64,000 nt of DNA from Crotalaria pallida. Lineage: Eukaryota; Streptophyta; Magnoliopsida; Fabales; Fabaceae. Of this stretch, positions 47,192 through 59,200 are shown piece by piece (within the stretch, counting starts at the first letter, position 1; every line of letters starts with the position of its first letter). The position numbers were made by a program, and so were the translations under genes. Location: positions 131,158,501-131,222,500 of the forward strand of contig CM075651.1 of assembly GCA_037953625.1 (NCBI GenBank), in the 5' to 3' direction. The notes under the pieces were generated by a model. It ran no database searches. It saw only the letters and a program-made list of their open reading frames with translations, and was not told the DNA's origin.

Positions 47192-48601
47192 TGAAGGCTC
47201 ATGTGCTCAAATGTGTTTTGATGAAGACAAGACTCTTGGACAACCTACAACATATCAAGACTAGTCTATTTTACCATTCATATATTGTATTGTATTGTTT
47301 ATTATTCATGTTATATGAGTGTGGGTAGATTAGGATTAGATAATCTCAATCTGGTCTAATGAGAATTTAATATGTTTTTTTTTAGAATTAAGATTACTGT
47401 GATAGATATTTATAGCTCAAAGCTTTATTAAAAATCACAGGTGAAAATAGCAAATAAAAGAAAAGCTTTTTAGCAGTGGTTAATCGATTAAACCACTGGT
47501 TAATCGATTAACACGAGTTAAATTTTAATTCAAGCATTCTTTTAACATTGGTTAATCGATTAAGCTTGTCCTTAATCGATTAAGGGCTGTTGGAACAGAA
47601 TGAATAAAAAAATTTCTAATGTGTTTTGAAAAAGGTTACGAACCCAATATTTTCTAGAGCATATTTTCACCATGTTGCAATCTTTGCTGAGCCGATTTTC
47701 TGTTTCAAATCAAATCTCTATCATCTTCTTTTCAAATCTCAATTTCTTTACATATTGTGTTCTTATTGAATCAAATTGAGATTCTTAGTGTTCTTCAACA
47801 TTCTTGGTTGAATTGATTCGTAACATTGAGGTTACATACAAGGCATTCAACAAAAGGAATTTTCAATTGGACATTGAAAAGGGAGCAAGGTGGAGCATCA
47901 CCTTGGGCTTTGAAGAATTCAAGGCAAAAGCTAGGGATTGAAGGCGACCTTCAATCAAAGAACGAGTTTAAGGAATTAAGAGATTGGGGTAGACTCTCGT
48001 TGATTTGGTACATCGTGAGAAAGGGTTAGGATTGAGCGAAGTGAGGATTTCTAACTCTATTGTACTAATTCTCTTATTTCTTAGTGAAGCAAATCTCCCG
48101 ATTCAGATAGGGAGGACTGGATGTAGCTCACGGTGGTTGTGAGTGAACCAGGCTAAAATCTCCGTGTGTTCTTCATTATCTTCGTTCTATACGTTTTGTT
48201 ATTCATTTGAATCTTGAGAGCGTTCTTGGATCTAGGTTTAGATTGGGAATTTTAATTACGTATTCTATATCTTGTTTAATTGATTCGTAATTAGTTGCTT
48301 TAGATCTAAATCTGTATATCTGGATTTCTATGTGTTTCTTGAACTAAGCTGAAAACAATTTTCTGCAAATTTTATCAGCATTTAATCGATTAAGCAACAG
48401 CTTAACCGATTAATCTTTTTCAAGCTTTCAGGCTTTAATCGATTAGGCTATAGAATAATCGATTAAGACCTGTTGTTTTGGTTAAAAATAAATCGTTTCT
48501 GAACCATTTTTAATTACTTTTTAAATTTGGGTATCATCGCTTACAACTTCTATTCACCCCCCCTCTAGAAGGTTGTTTTAGCCGCTTGTTGGTTTCCAAC
48601 A
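47192..48601 (+). repeat. 3' LTR of the copia element, 1410 bp
   Basis: Starts TGAAGGCTCATG, ends TTTCCAACA. Contains two clusters of the palindrome TTAATCGATTAA and near-variants (47480-47590 and 48371-48475). Confidence 0.92.
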
Positions 48602-48669
48602 GCACTAAGACAATTTTGTTTATAAGCAAATAAATTTATTTCATCACAGGGAATCTATCTAGCATCATA

Positions 48670-48942
48670 CTCCCTCCGATAACATTTATAAAACCTTTTT
48701 AGGGTTTTTCACTCCTATCAATGAGAGTAGATAAATTTGTTAGTGGCATTGGAAATGTGAAAATTTGATATATTTATTCAAAACTACCCCTATAATTATT
48801 ATTGAAACTCTAAAAAGTGTTGACTTCATAGGAGTGTTAGTGGGAAGAAGTAATTAAATGCTATTGAAAATTGAAAAGAGATCTTATAAATATGACCAAA
48901 ATAAAAATGTCAAAAACGTTTTATAAATAGAACCGGAGGAAG
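48670..48942. mobile_element. Stowaway-like MITE
   Basis: Ends ctccctccgataacatttat and ttataaatagaaccggaggaag. Shares its interior with 50789-51060 (gataaatttgttagtggcat). Confidence 0.8.
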
Positions 48943-49350
48943 TAGTATATATGAACCCCGCATTCCATGAAGGGTTTGAACATGACAATCATATGCTCGA
49001 AATAAATCAAAACCAACCCAAAATAAATCACATAAATCTATTTCACGAAAAAATAAAGGCAACACAATACTAATGATCAGGGGCCACGTATAGCATGGTG
49101 CCCTCAGTCAAAGGGACACCCATAGTGCCCTCATATGAATACATTAGATCTTGGTTGCATGGTTTGAATGGTGTAGATTATGTACTCCATATGCTCCAAT
49201 CGGTTGCAGAGATATGAATGGTGTGGTTAAAAAAAAATTTCCGTCCCATTTTGGCTTTTTTTTTGTTCATCTTTCCGTCTTTTTGTGGCACGGGGTACGA
49301 GTACAAGGCATCATTGGATAGAATTGATTTAGTTATGCATTATTATTATT
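48943..49350. other. Intergenic, nothing recognised
   Basis: No coding or repeat signal that can be named. Confidence 0.4.
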
Positions 49351-49696
49351 CTCTCTGTTTCAGAAAGTTTGGTCTTTTGGGTTTTTTTCTTGTTTCACAA
49401 AGTTTGGTCTTTTACATTTTCAATACACAAACATATTTATTTTGCCAATTTTAACATTTCATTTAATCATTTCTCTTACTCCTCATTAATTCTATTTTAT
49501 CATCTCTCTCATCTCTAAACCACTATACATTAATTAATGGACACACTTACTAATAAAAATTAAATACTAATACAATTTTCAATAAGGATTAAATAGGGAC
49601 ATTTTGGACAAACCATACATAATACCTACAATAATTAGCACTTTCTTAATTTGTGTGTCCGGACCTAAAAGACCAAACTTTCTGAAACGGAGGGAG
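49351..49696. mobile_element. Stowaway-like MITE
   Basis: Left ctctctgtttcagaaagttt and right aaactttctgaaacggagggag, about 346 bp. Its left end is partly duplicated (ttcacaaagtttggtctttt follows cagaaagtttggtctttt). Confidence 0.8.
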
Positions 49697-49940
49697 TAAT
49701 GTTCAACAAAGATAATTATAATTAAAGTTTAACATTTTTTTTAATTAAATTAAAATTAATTTTATTGGTAAGTGTAATCATTAGTTTAACAGCCAAAGAA
49801 GGTTTAGAGCACAAAAATAGGAACCTTAACTCTTCGACAACTTCTTCGTCTGTGGTTCAGTTGTTCTCAATGGAGACCCTAACAACTTCTCCAATTAAAT
49901 AAAAATAGTTAATATGATTTAAAATATGTTATTAAGTCAA

Positions 49941-50119
49941 ACAAACGTGGGGTTGATCAAGTGGTAGCTCACTTGGTCCCTTAACCAACTAGTTTTGAGT
50001 TCGAACCTTGGGTATAGAGCAACCCCCGCTGGAAGACCCGTACCGCTTAGTGCGAGCTCAGTTAGGTTAGACCGGATGAGTCTTATTCTGGATAAATCAG
50101 ATCCGGGTATCGATTGATG

Positions 50120-50173
<54 letters not shown>

Positions 50174-50192
50174 GTGTGTGTGTGTTTGTGTG
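49941..50192 (+). mobile_element. tRNA-derived SINE with microsatellite tail
   Basis: Flanked by a perfect 14-bp target duplication TGTTATTAAGTCAA (49927-49940 and 50193-50206). The head carries a pol III A-box-like tgatcaagtggtagctc and B-box-like gagttcgaacc, spaced as in a tRNA. A non-tRNA body follows (taccgcttagtgcgagctc). The tail has become (TA)n followed by (TG)n (50125-50192). Sequence outside the duplication joins cleanly across the insertion. Confidence 0.9.
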
Positions 50193-50206
50193 TGTTATTA
50201 AGTCAA

Positions 50207-50788
50207 TAATTGGAGACCCTAGCAAGCACTGTAGACACATATTCTTTATGGGTGTTACTATAACATGGTACATCTTTATCAGTAATATAAATTTAATTGT
50301 AATTGTAATAACATAATTGCAATAATGATAACCAAAAATGACGTAATGTAATTTTTTTTAAAATTTATTTAATTAGAAAGTTAGATTTGTAATAATAATA
50401 TGTCTATAAATCATATGATAATGTTCTATGAATCATACCTCTTTTGAGATGGCAGTGTCATATGTCTTTTGAATATGCAATCCTAAATTAAGTTGGATTT
50501 GTTCGCGGTAATTAAAAATGTTGAAATGAATGAATAATTGATATTGGTTTTGCACCCAAAAATAAAAGGAACCACTAACCAATAGCACAAATCCTTTACA
50601 TGTGACCTAAACCCTAACCCTAACCTTAAGAGAGAGATTAAGTATAACAAAACTTCTTTTTTGTTTTAATAATAATAATCGAGATGGAAACTAGAATCAT
50701 AGTTATTATAATTATTTTTTTAATAATAATATTAATGTTAAATGTTGATTATTTATTATAATAATGTTACTTTATATTAATTTATGTA
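50207..50788. other. AT-rich intergenic stretch
   Basis: Contains a very short telomere-like run (taaaccctaaccctaacc, 50608-50625), too short to mean much. No gene supported. Confidence 0.4.
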
Positions 50789-51060
50789 CTCCCTTCGGTC
50801 TTATTTATAAGATCCTTTTGGGATGTTTCACTCCCATCAAGGAGAGTGGATAAATTTGTTAGTGGCATTGAAAATGTGAAAATTTGATATATTTTTCAAA
50901 ACTACCCCTATAATTGTTATTGGAACTATAAAAAGTGTTGACTTTATAGGGGTATTAGGGGAAAGAAGTAATTAAATGCTATTGAAAATTGAAAATTGGT
51001 CTTATAAATAGGACCAATATAAAAACCCCAAAAGGGTCTTATAAATAGGACCAGAGGGAG
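50789..51060. mobile_element. Stowaway-like MITE
   Basis: Ends ctcccttcggtcttatttat and cttataaataggaccagagggag. Sister copy of 48670-48942. Confidence 0.85.
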
Positions 51061-51105
51061 TATATTGTTAATGTAATTATTGTGTTGTTAATCATTTAAG
51101 AAATA

Positions 51106-51382
51106 CTCCATCCGTTCCTATTTATTTGTCCTATTTCAAACAAAACATACCCTTTAAGAAATCCAATCATTACTTAGATTTTTAATACATTAATTATGTT
51201 TTTTTCCCACTATACCCTATCTTTTTCTATAATTATTAATTTTTCTCCACTACTTATGTAAACCAAGACTTATTGAATAGGGGCAAACATGGAAAATAAC
51301 ATTTATTACATTATTGAAATTCTCAATAGGACATATAAAAAAATCTCTCCAAAAACGGGTAGATAATAAGGAACGGAGAGAG
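51106..51382. mobile_element. Stowaway-like MITE
   Basis: Ends ctccatccgttcctatttat and ataataaggaacggagagag. Sister copy of 42479-42768. Confidence 0.8.
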
Positions 51383-52049
51383 TACACTATTAACGAAAAT
51401 ATTGGGGCGGTTAATTGAATGGCATTGAAAGCTATGAGCGCACTAACTCAATTTTATAAATACAACATTTTCCTTTTTTAAAGCACTTTTTTTCTCCGGT
51501 CCTATTTATAAGACCCTTTTGGGATTTATTGTTTTGGTCGTATTTATAAAATCCCTTTTAAATTTTGAATAACATTTAATTACTTTTTTCTATAAATATC
51601 TTTGGGTCTGTTTGGCAAAACTAACTTATAGCTGTGAGATTGTAGCTGATAGCTGTGAGCTTATAGCTGATAGCTGTGAACCAAGCTTATAGCTGTGGGA
51701 TTATAGCTGTGAGCTTATAGCTGTATAGCTAGCTTATTGAACTAGAGCTGTTTGGCAAAACTAGCTGTGCAACTAATTTAAACTTGTTAAATGACTGAAA
51801 AGTACATAACATGTTGAAGGGTATATGTTGAATAATAATTAGCATTGACATTCATGTTTTTATGACGATAATACTACACTAGTAGCTTATAGGGAAATGC
51901 ATATACTTTATTCAATAGATGTAAATGATAAAAAAAATTATAACATTTATAATAATTATTGTTAAGTACTACTGCACTTTATATTAAAACAAAAATATTC
52001 CAAGCAAATTATAAACATCACCATAAAGAAAATCTAATATAAATACAAT

Positions 52050-53467
52050 CTATCTCATTCTCTTTGACTCCCATAATGAATGAGCAATTTTTTGGCGAAC
52101 TTCTTTCATTTCAGAATTTGCCCCACTTGAATATTCACTATTGATAGTAGGATCCTGGAGTTCATCTGAGGGTATATAATTTGGATGTTGCTCTAATGCA
52201 GTAAACAATGGATCATCATCCGAGTTGATGCGAATATAGTTGTGCAATGCAAATGCAGTCATAATAATATCAATCTGGGTCTTCACACTATATTGTGGCA
52301 TTCCGCTAAGGATTTTCCATCTTTTCTTCAAAACTCCAAACGATCTCTCAATACAACTACGAAGAGACGAATGCGCACGATTAAAAGCTTCGTTAGCATC
52401 ATTTGGAGCCTCATTTTCAAACTGTGATAGATGATACCGTATTTTTGGATATGGTACCAAATATCCTTCTCTATCCAGATATCCTTTATCCACCAAATAA
52501 TAACGACCTAGTTAAAATAAATAAATAGATAAAAAGAATAAGATAAATTCAATAGAAATCATGAATTATACTTTATGAGGATAAATAATAAATATTTTCA
52601 AAAATAAATTGAAGGAAAAAAATACCCTTTGGAGGATGAGGAAAGTTCATCGTCGGCGTGTTGATTGCATGAAGAAAAATGCGCGTATCATGAGCTGATC
52701 CTTCCCATCCAAGAGACAAAAATGTAAAACACATATCAAAGTCACACACAGCCATGACATTGAATGTAGGAATCCCTTTTCGTCCTCTATAACGCAATTG
52801 ATCAGTCTCAGGAATACATGCTGCCACATGTGTGCCATCAATACATCCAATACAATCCTATAATGCAAATGTTAGTCTTTTATGAAGGTTTACATCCAAA
52901 TTTACAAAAAAAAAATAAATAAATAAAGATAAATAAATAATGTTTACCTAGAAATAAGGCATGTATCTTTTATCATTAGCAATTTTAGGTGGTATAAATT
53001 GAAAGTCTCGATCCTTTGGTCGTATAAGATCACGTGCGAGACCCATATAACCTTTATTTCGACCACAAATCGCTTCTAAAACTTCATGAATAGTTCTACT
53101 AATAGTTTCACCAGAACGTTGAAATCGCTCACCAGAACCTTTATTAGAAATACCTAAGGCTATAGTTTATACAAGTATACCCACTTTTTCAATCACTGAC
53201 ATATTCTTACTGGGCCTCAATCCATGATTAGATTGTAGCTCATCACATAGTTGCAAAAATACTCTTGATTCCATTCTAAAGGCATTCACACAATGAACAT
53301 GATGTCCATTTAAAACATCCTTCATCCAATCCTCCCCTCTTTGATGTGAAGTCATGCATGGTTCTTTGTAAATATTTATAGAAATATGTAGTAGCTATAG
53401 AGGTAGTTGTACATGTAGTCATGAGCCAAAACAATCTCTTCCTTTTATTTTTCCTTGTCATATCCAT
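52050..53467 (-). pseudogene. PIF/Harbinger DDE transposase (DDE_Tnp_4), broken
   Basis: Exons are 53467 to about 52949, about 52858-52626 and 52507-52050, with GT-AG introns. All three catalytic acids are visible: Asp in GCIDGTHVAA, Asp in GSAHDTRIF, and Glu in IERSFGVLKKRW. The N-terminal part (MTRKNKRKR, then WMKDVLNGHHVHCVNAFRM) shifts frame near 53350. A TAG sits at a codon near 53157 (GILV-stop-TIALG) and another TAG at the first exon junction (YMPYF-stop-DCIG). The C-terminal 152 codons are open. The product would cut at TA-rich targets together with ORF1; this copy is probably inactive. Confidence 0.88.
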
Positions 53468-53517
53468 AGTGTGCCTAAACTTTAAAAAATAAAAAACTTA
53501 CATAATCATAAGCTAAA

Positions 53518-56038
53518 TGTAACATCCTGAAAATTAATATTAAATATAATGACTTTAGATGTATATATATAGTATATAATGATTTATTTAGGAATAGGAT
53601 TAAGTAGTAGAGGTTGTACAAGGTTCGTAGGGTGATAGGAAGCATAGGCCGACCTAGCATGTAAGCATTAGACCTCGGACCGATCCCGACCGAGCTAAAT
53701 GGGGTCAAACGCGGAACCTGTTGTCAAGCTCGGATTAGCCGACCTCAGCGCACCTCACATTATTATCCGAGGAGGAGGCTCAGACTACTGCTGTTCCTCT
53801 ATACCGAGCCGACGTATCCTAGCTCCTCCGTGACAGCTCATGTTGAGCTGTTGGCCCATTGGGTTTCGCACCATCCGTACGATGTCACTATCATTCACTT
53901 TATGTCCCTATCAAGTCACTATTCATGGCTTCCTTTAGAAGCCAATGAATCCTATCCACATATTTTGACTTCTCTAAGAAGCCTCCAATGAAAACCACAC
54001 AAATATCCTTCCTAAAATAATAAAAGTGAAACCAATACACAACATAACATACTTTGCATTCCCACTCTCTTTCCCCTTCGTCTCTCTCTCTCTCTCTCTT
54101 TTCTTCTCTGAAGTTCCAGCAACAACAAACCCAACATAAATCCTCTCTTCTCACACATCTCTTCTTCTCCTCCACCACGTTTTACCGGTTGGAGACCCTC
54201 CTTCCTTCCCTTCTTCTTCCCGTTTCGGACGCTTCCCTGGGCCGTAGTGGTGTGGTGGTGGCAGCAAAGAGGAAAGGATTCAAGGGTGTGAAGCTCACAA
54301 GGTCAAGCATCAAGGAAAGCCATTCTCAACTCTCAACTCTTATCTCACACGGTTTGAGGTAAGGAGTGAGTGTTACCTCTACTTGAGTTTGGGTTTTTAG
54401 GGTGTTCATAACGGGTACTAGGAGTGGGTGTTAGATTAGGGAATGGACATAGGATAATATTAGAGAGAAAAGGTAAAAAGGGTAATGGGAACCAATGAAT
54501 GAACTAGAAACATGAATTTTAGGTGAAGAGGGAACATTATTTTTCGGTTATATGCTTATATTTACATGATGGACTGGTTAAATGCTTTATTCATATTGTT
54601 GTTGTGGTATAAGTGTTTATGAGCTTTGATATTCATTGTTTATGTCTGTGGCCGAGCTAAGAGAGGTTGAGAATGGGTATGAGAAAAAGGTAAATATGGA
54701 AAGTAGGAGAGATAGAGTAATAAGTCCGATAATGAGAAGGATTAGTGGAATGAGGGAATGGTTACGGGGTTGAGCCGAGAGAGGCTGAGCTAAAATGGTT
54801 AAAAAGATAAGAGGAATTAAAGAGAAATGGTTGTGTGATCGGGTCATAGCAGACGTGTACTGGGTGCGTGCATTGATCGCGTAAGACGCCGAGATGCGCA
54901 ACTGTAAGACGGGTACTGGGTACTCGCAGTTATGATTCACGCGAGGTTCCGAGCACGGAATCGGTGGGATGTGTTCCTGGTCATAGCAGACGCGTACTGG
55001 GTGCGTGCATTGATCGCGTAAGACGCCGAGATGCGCCGCTGTAAGACGGGTACTGGGTGCTCGCAGTTATGCACACTCCTTACTCCATAGAATGATCGGC
55101 GGTAGTGCTCCTGGTCATAGCAGACACATACTGGGTGTGTGCATTGATCGCGTCAGACGCATACTGGGTATGTGCAGCTGTAAGACGGGTACTGGGTACT
55201 CGCAGTTATGGACACTCCGATATCCGACCTTAAATAGTGTAAGACATGCACTGGGTGTATGCATCCGAGAAGAGTAAAAGATTATAAGCCATGTAAAAGT
55301 GGAATAATGAGTAATGAATCCGAGATAGAGATGGTTTACCGAGGTACGAGATTAGTGGCCGAGAAACCGAGTGTAAGAATTAAGGAAAGGGTATAAGGGG
55401 AATTAATCGGATGAACCGAGGTATAACTAATAGGTAATGGATAAACTGGATAATGATGTGAGCCGAGCTAAATGAGATTGTATGCATGTGAGCCAAGCTA
55501 AATGATATTGTGTGCATGTGAACCGAGCTAAATGAGATTGTATGCATGTGAACCGAGCTAAATGATGATGTATGCATGTGATATATGGTTTGATTACTTG
55601 TTATTTATATGCTAATTGACTACTTGTGTTTGGCTTGGTAGTTCGGTATGTCATGTTAGAAACTGCTTACTTAAGTTCTGTGTAATGCTCACCTCCTTAC
55701 CATTTTTCAGGTAATGAGCCCGAGCAGACACGGTCCCCGGCCGAGCAGGTTCACTCTCCCTCACAGGGAGAGTAAGTCATTAGAGTCGGATAGCCTAGAT
55801 GGGCCTCGGCCAATTGGCCGGGCTAAAACACTATCTTGTATTTTTGAATATGAACTCGGTGTATCTATTACTGAACTTTTTATGCTTTGTTCGAATTAAA
55901 GTCTTCCGATTTATAACTCTGATGTTTTTGTATTAATGAAAGGAAATATTATTTTGGCAATTACCATATTCGCTTTAAAATAAATTTTTAAATCCTAATT
56001 TTCGGGTTTTAAGGGTTATTATTATATAGGGTGTTACA
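53518..56038 (+). repeat. 5' LTR of the gypsy element, 2521 bp
   Basis: Contains three tandem units of about 135 bp (54843-55230; each with gtcatagcagac, tactgggtgcgtgcattg, gtaagacgggtactgggt) and four units of a 28-bp repeat (ccgagctaaatgagattgta..gcatgtga, 55464-55580). CT-rich leader at 54080-54180. Confidence 0.95.
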
Positions 56039-56042
56039 TTTT

Positions 56043-56054
56043 TGGTATCAGAGC
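56043..56054 (+). other. Primer-binding site (initiator Met tRNA)
   Basis: TGGTATCAGAGC begins four bases after the 5' LTR and is the standard complement of the plant initiator tRNA-Met 3' end. Confidence 0.95.
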
Positions 56055-56236
56055 AGTTTCTCCTCAGCCTATTGGAGTTGCAAAGGACTCCAGTGGTTAC
56101 TCACCAAGAGAGTGACAAATAAGTAAAGTCTAGAAGTCTAAGTTAGACAATAGAGCTTATAGGTGTATATGTTTATGTATATATATATATTTAATTATTC
56201 AATGGTTAATTGGCTTTCTCTCCATGACCGAGCAGC

Positions 56237-59200
56237 ATGGCTGGGAGAAGAGCTGATAACGATCGAATTGCTGCTGTGTTGGAAACGCTGGTTCAACTGC
56301 AGCAGAACCAAGCGCAGGCTCAGCAGAATCAGGCTGAGAACCTCGCACAGAACATCGCCGCAGCCGCAGCAGCTGCAGCTGCAGCCCTTCAGCCTCAACC
56401 TCCGGCTCCGGTCGAGATCGACTGGATGAGCAGATTTAGAAAGAACGAACCACCTCGGTTTGAAAGGGGTTATAATCCAGATGGAGCTCAGAGATGGCTC
56501 TAGGACATTGAGAAGATTTTCCGATCTCTGCAACCGCCCCATGAGTACAGGGTGAGGTTAGCTGAATTTGTGCTGGCAAGTGAAGCCGAGCACTGGTGGG
56601 AGCAGCAGAGCCATTGACTGGAAGCGGCTAATGAAGTCATTACTTGGGATTTGTTCCGAGCTCGATTTCTCGGAAAGTATTTTCCCGAAGATGTCAGGAG
56701 AGAGAAGGAGCTCGCTTTTCTCAAGCTGGAACAGAGGAACTTGAGTGTCGGGGAATATGCCGCTCAGTTCGAGGATTTGATCCGCTACTCAGGAAGCTAC
56801 AGAGATGCTGATGAACGTACCAAGTGCATCAAGTTTGAGTCTGGCCTCCGTGATGATATTCGGCTCGCATTCAAATATCAAAACGTGGCCAATCTCTCGC
56901 AGTTGGTGAACATGGCTAGCACCTATGAGAAGGGGCTCAAAAGGAAAGCCGACGGAAAGCGGAACAGGTCGGCACAAAAAGCAGTGGGTCCAATCCGAGG
57001 AAAAGGACTTGTTCAGAGATCTGCTCCCTATGTGAATCTGAGCTCAAGAGTGTCAACGAATCCAAGGAGCGGTGGTCAGATGGTGGTTGTTCCTGGCCCC
57101 TATCCGATATGCCAATACTGCGGGAGGCAGCACAGGGGAGAATGCTGGAGTCTGGATCCGAGCAGAACAAAAGGGTCCTGTTTTCGCTGTGGCAAGCCTG
57201 GTCATTTTGCAGCTCGGTGTACCGAGAATATTGTGAAGGAAGAAGTCAATGTGGCAAAGGCACAACAGGCTGGTATTAACCGACCGATGCAGAGAGGCAA
57301 AGTTTATACCATGGATGGTGAAGAGGTGACTGACGCCGACGAGCTGATCCGAGGTACTTGTCAAGTAAACAGCATCACTTGTGCTGTGTTGTTTGATTGT
57401 GGAGCCACACATTCCTTTATTTCCCTTGACTGTATGAACAAGCTGAAACTATCCCCAGTAGAAATGCCCTATAAACTATCCATTTCTACCCCAACCAATT
57501 CTTCTGTAATCACCTCCCAAATGTGCTTAGAGTGTCCTATTCAAGTGTTAGGCCGAGAGTTTAAGGTCAACCTAATTTGCTTGCCCCTAACCAAACTAGA
57601 TATTATCCTCGGCATGGAATGGATGTCTCAACACCATGTCCTACTCGACTACCGAGAGAAAACCGTCATCTTTAGTGGCTCTTCTGTTGCAAAGTTAGAG
57701 GCGACAAAGGAACCAACCATAGACCAAATTTCTGTATTCGGTGAATTCCCAGAGGTTTTCTCGGATGAAATGCCTGGCTTACCGCCGAGAAGAGAAGTAG
57801 AGTTCAGTATAGATCTCATTCCGAGAACTGGCCCGATTTCAATTGCTCCGTACAGAATGGCACCTCCCGAACTAGAAGAGCTTAAGAAACAACTGGAAGA
57901 GCTTTTGGCCAAGAAATTAATCAGACCGAGCGTGTCGCCTTGGGGAGCTCCGATCCTGTTCGTTAAAAAGAAAGATGGTAGCCTCAGAATGTGCACTGAT
58001 TATAGAAAGCTCAACGCGGTAACGGTGAAGAACAAATATCCCCTCCCTCGGATTGATGACTTGTTAGACCAGCTTAAGGGAGTGTCGGTATTCTCTAAGA
58101 TTGACCTCCGATCAGGATACCACCAGATCCGTATCCGAGATGAAGATATTCCGAAGACAGCTTTCAGGACGAGATAAGGGCATTTTGAGTATGTGGTTAT
58201 GCCCTTTGGACTTACCAACGCCCCTGCCATCTTTATGGACTACACGAATAGAATCTTCCGACCCTATTTGGACTCGTTTGTGATAGTCTTCATAGACGAT
58301 ATCCTTATCTACTCCAGAAGTCCGAGTGAACATGAGAAGCACTTGAGAACGGTGTTGCAGGTCTTAAAGGACAAGGAACTCTACGCCAAGCTTTCTAAGT
58401 GCAGTTTTTGGCTCAAAGAGGTTCATTTCCTCGGACATGTGATATCCAAGCATGATGTTGCGGTTGATCCCTCCAAGGTAGAAGTTGTACTCAAGTGGGA
58501 GAGACCCAACTCGGTAACCGAGATCAGGAGTTTCCTTGGTCTTGCAGGATACTACAGGAGATTCATTGAAGGATTTTCCAAACTGGCTCTACCATTGACT
58601 TCGTTAACCCGAAAGGATGCACCTTACCAGTGGTCCGAAGTGTGCGAACAGAGCTTCCAAGAGCTAAAGAAAAGGTTGACGAGTTCGCCCGTGTTGATTT
58701 TGCCCGATCCGACCAAAGCCTTTGACGTGTTTTGTGACGCCTCGAAGCAGGGTCTCGGCTGTGTGTTGATGCAACAGGGAAAAGTGGTGGCTTATGCCTC
58801 TCGGCAGCTTCAGAAACACGAACAGAATTACCCCACCCACGATCTCGAATTAGCAGCTGTGGTGTTTGCCCTTAAGATTTGGAGACACTACTTGTATGAC
58901 ACGAAATTCGAGGTGTTCAGTGACCGCAAGAGTCTCGGCTATCTGTTCGACCAGAAGGAATTAAACATGAGGCAGCGCAGATGGGTGGAATTCTTGAAAT
59001 ATTACGATTTCAACCTGCACTATCATCCTGGAAAAGCCAACGTTGTGGCCGATGCACTGAGCAGGAAGAGTCTTCATTTGAGCAACATGATGGTCCGAGA
59101 GATGCAGTTGATGCAAGAGTTCAGTGATCTTAACCTCAGCATACAAAAGAAGGAAAACAGTGTTGTACTGGAAATGCTGCAAGTAACCAATGATTTTGTG

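Larger units (their letters stand above)
44139..48601 (+). mobile_element. Deleted Ty1/copia (Sirevirus-like) retrotransposon
   Basis: Bounded by TG at 44139 and CA at 48601, with a 5-bp target duplication GCACT (44134-44138 and 48602-48606). Only the first 172 bp of the 5' LTR remains (44139-44310); it matches the start of the 3' LTR with one visible mismatch, so the insertion is young. Most of the 5' LTR, the primer site, most of gag, and integrase, RT and RNase H are missing. What remains is a gag zinc knuckle, a protease fragment, an extra ORF, purine tracts and the 3' LTR. It is non-autonomous. Confidence 0.93.

Noticed and set aside
47826..48029. 67-codon frame
   Set aside because: Lies inside the copia 3' LTR and has no domain.
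49941..50010. tRNA-like segment with A and B boxes
   Set aside because: It lacks a foldable acceptor stem and is the head of a SINE with a flanking duplication, not a tRNA gene.
50608..50625. Telomere-like taaaccctaaccctaacc
   Set aside because: Only about two and a half units; expected by chance or as a telo-box, not an interstitial telomere.
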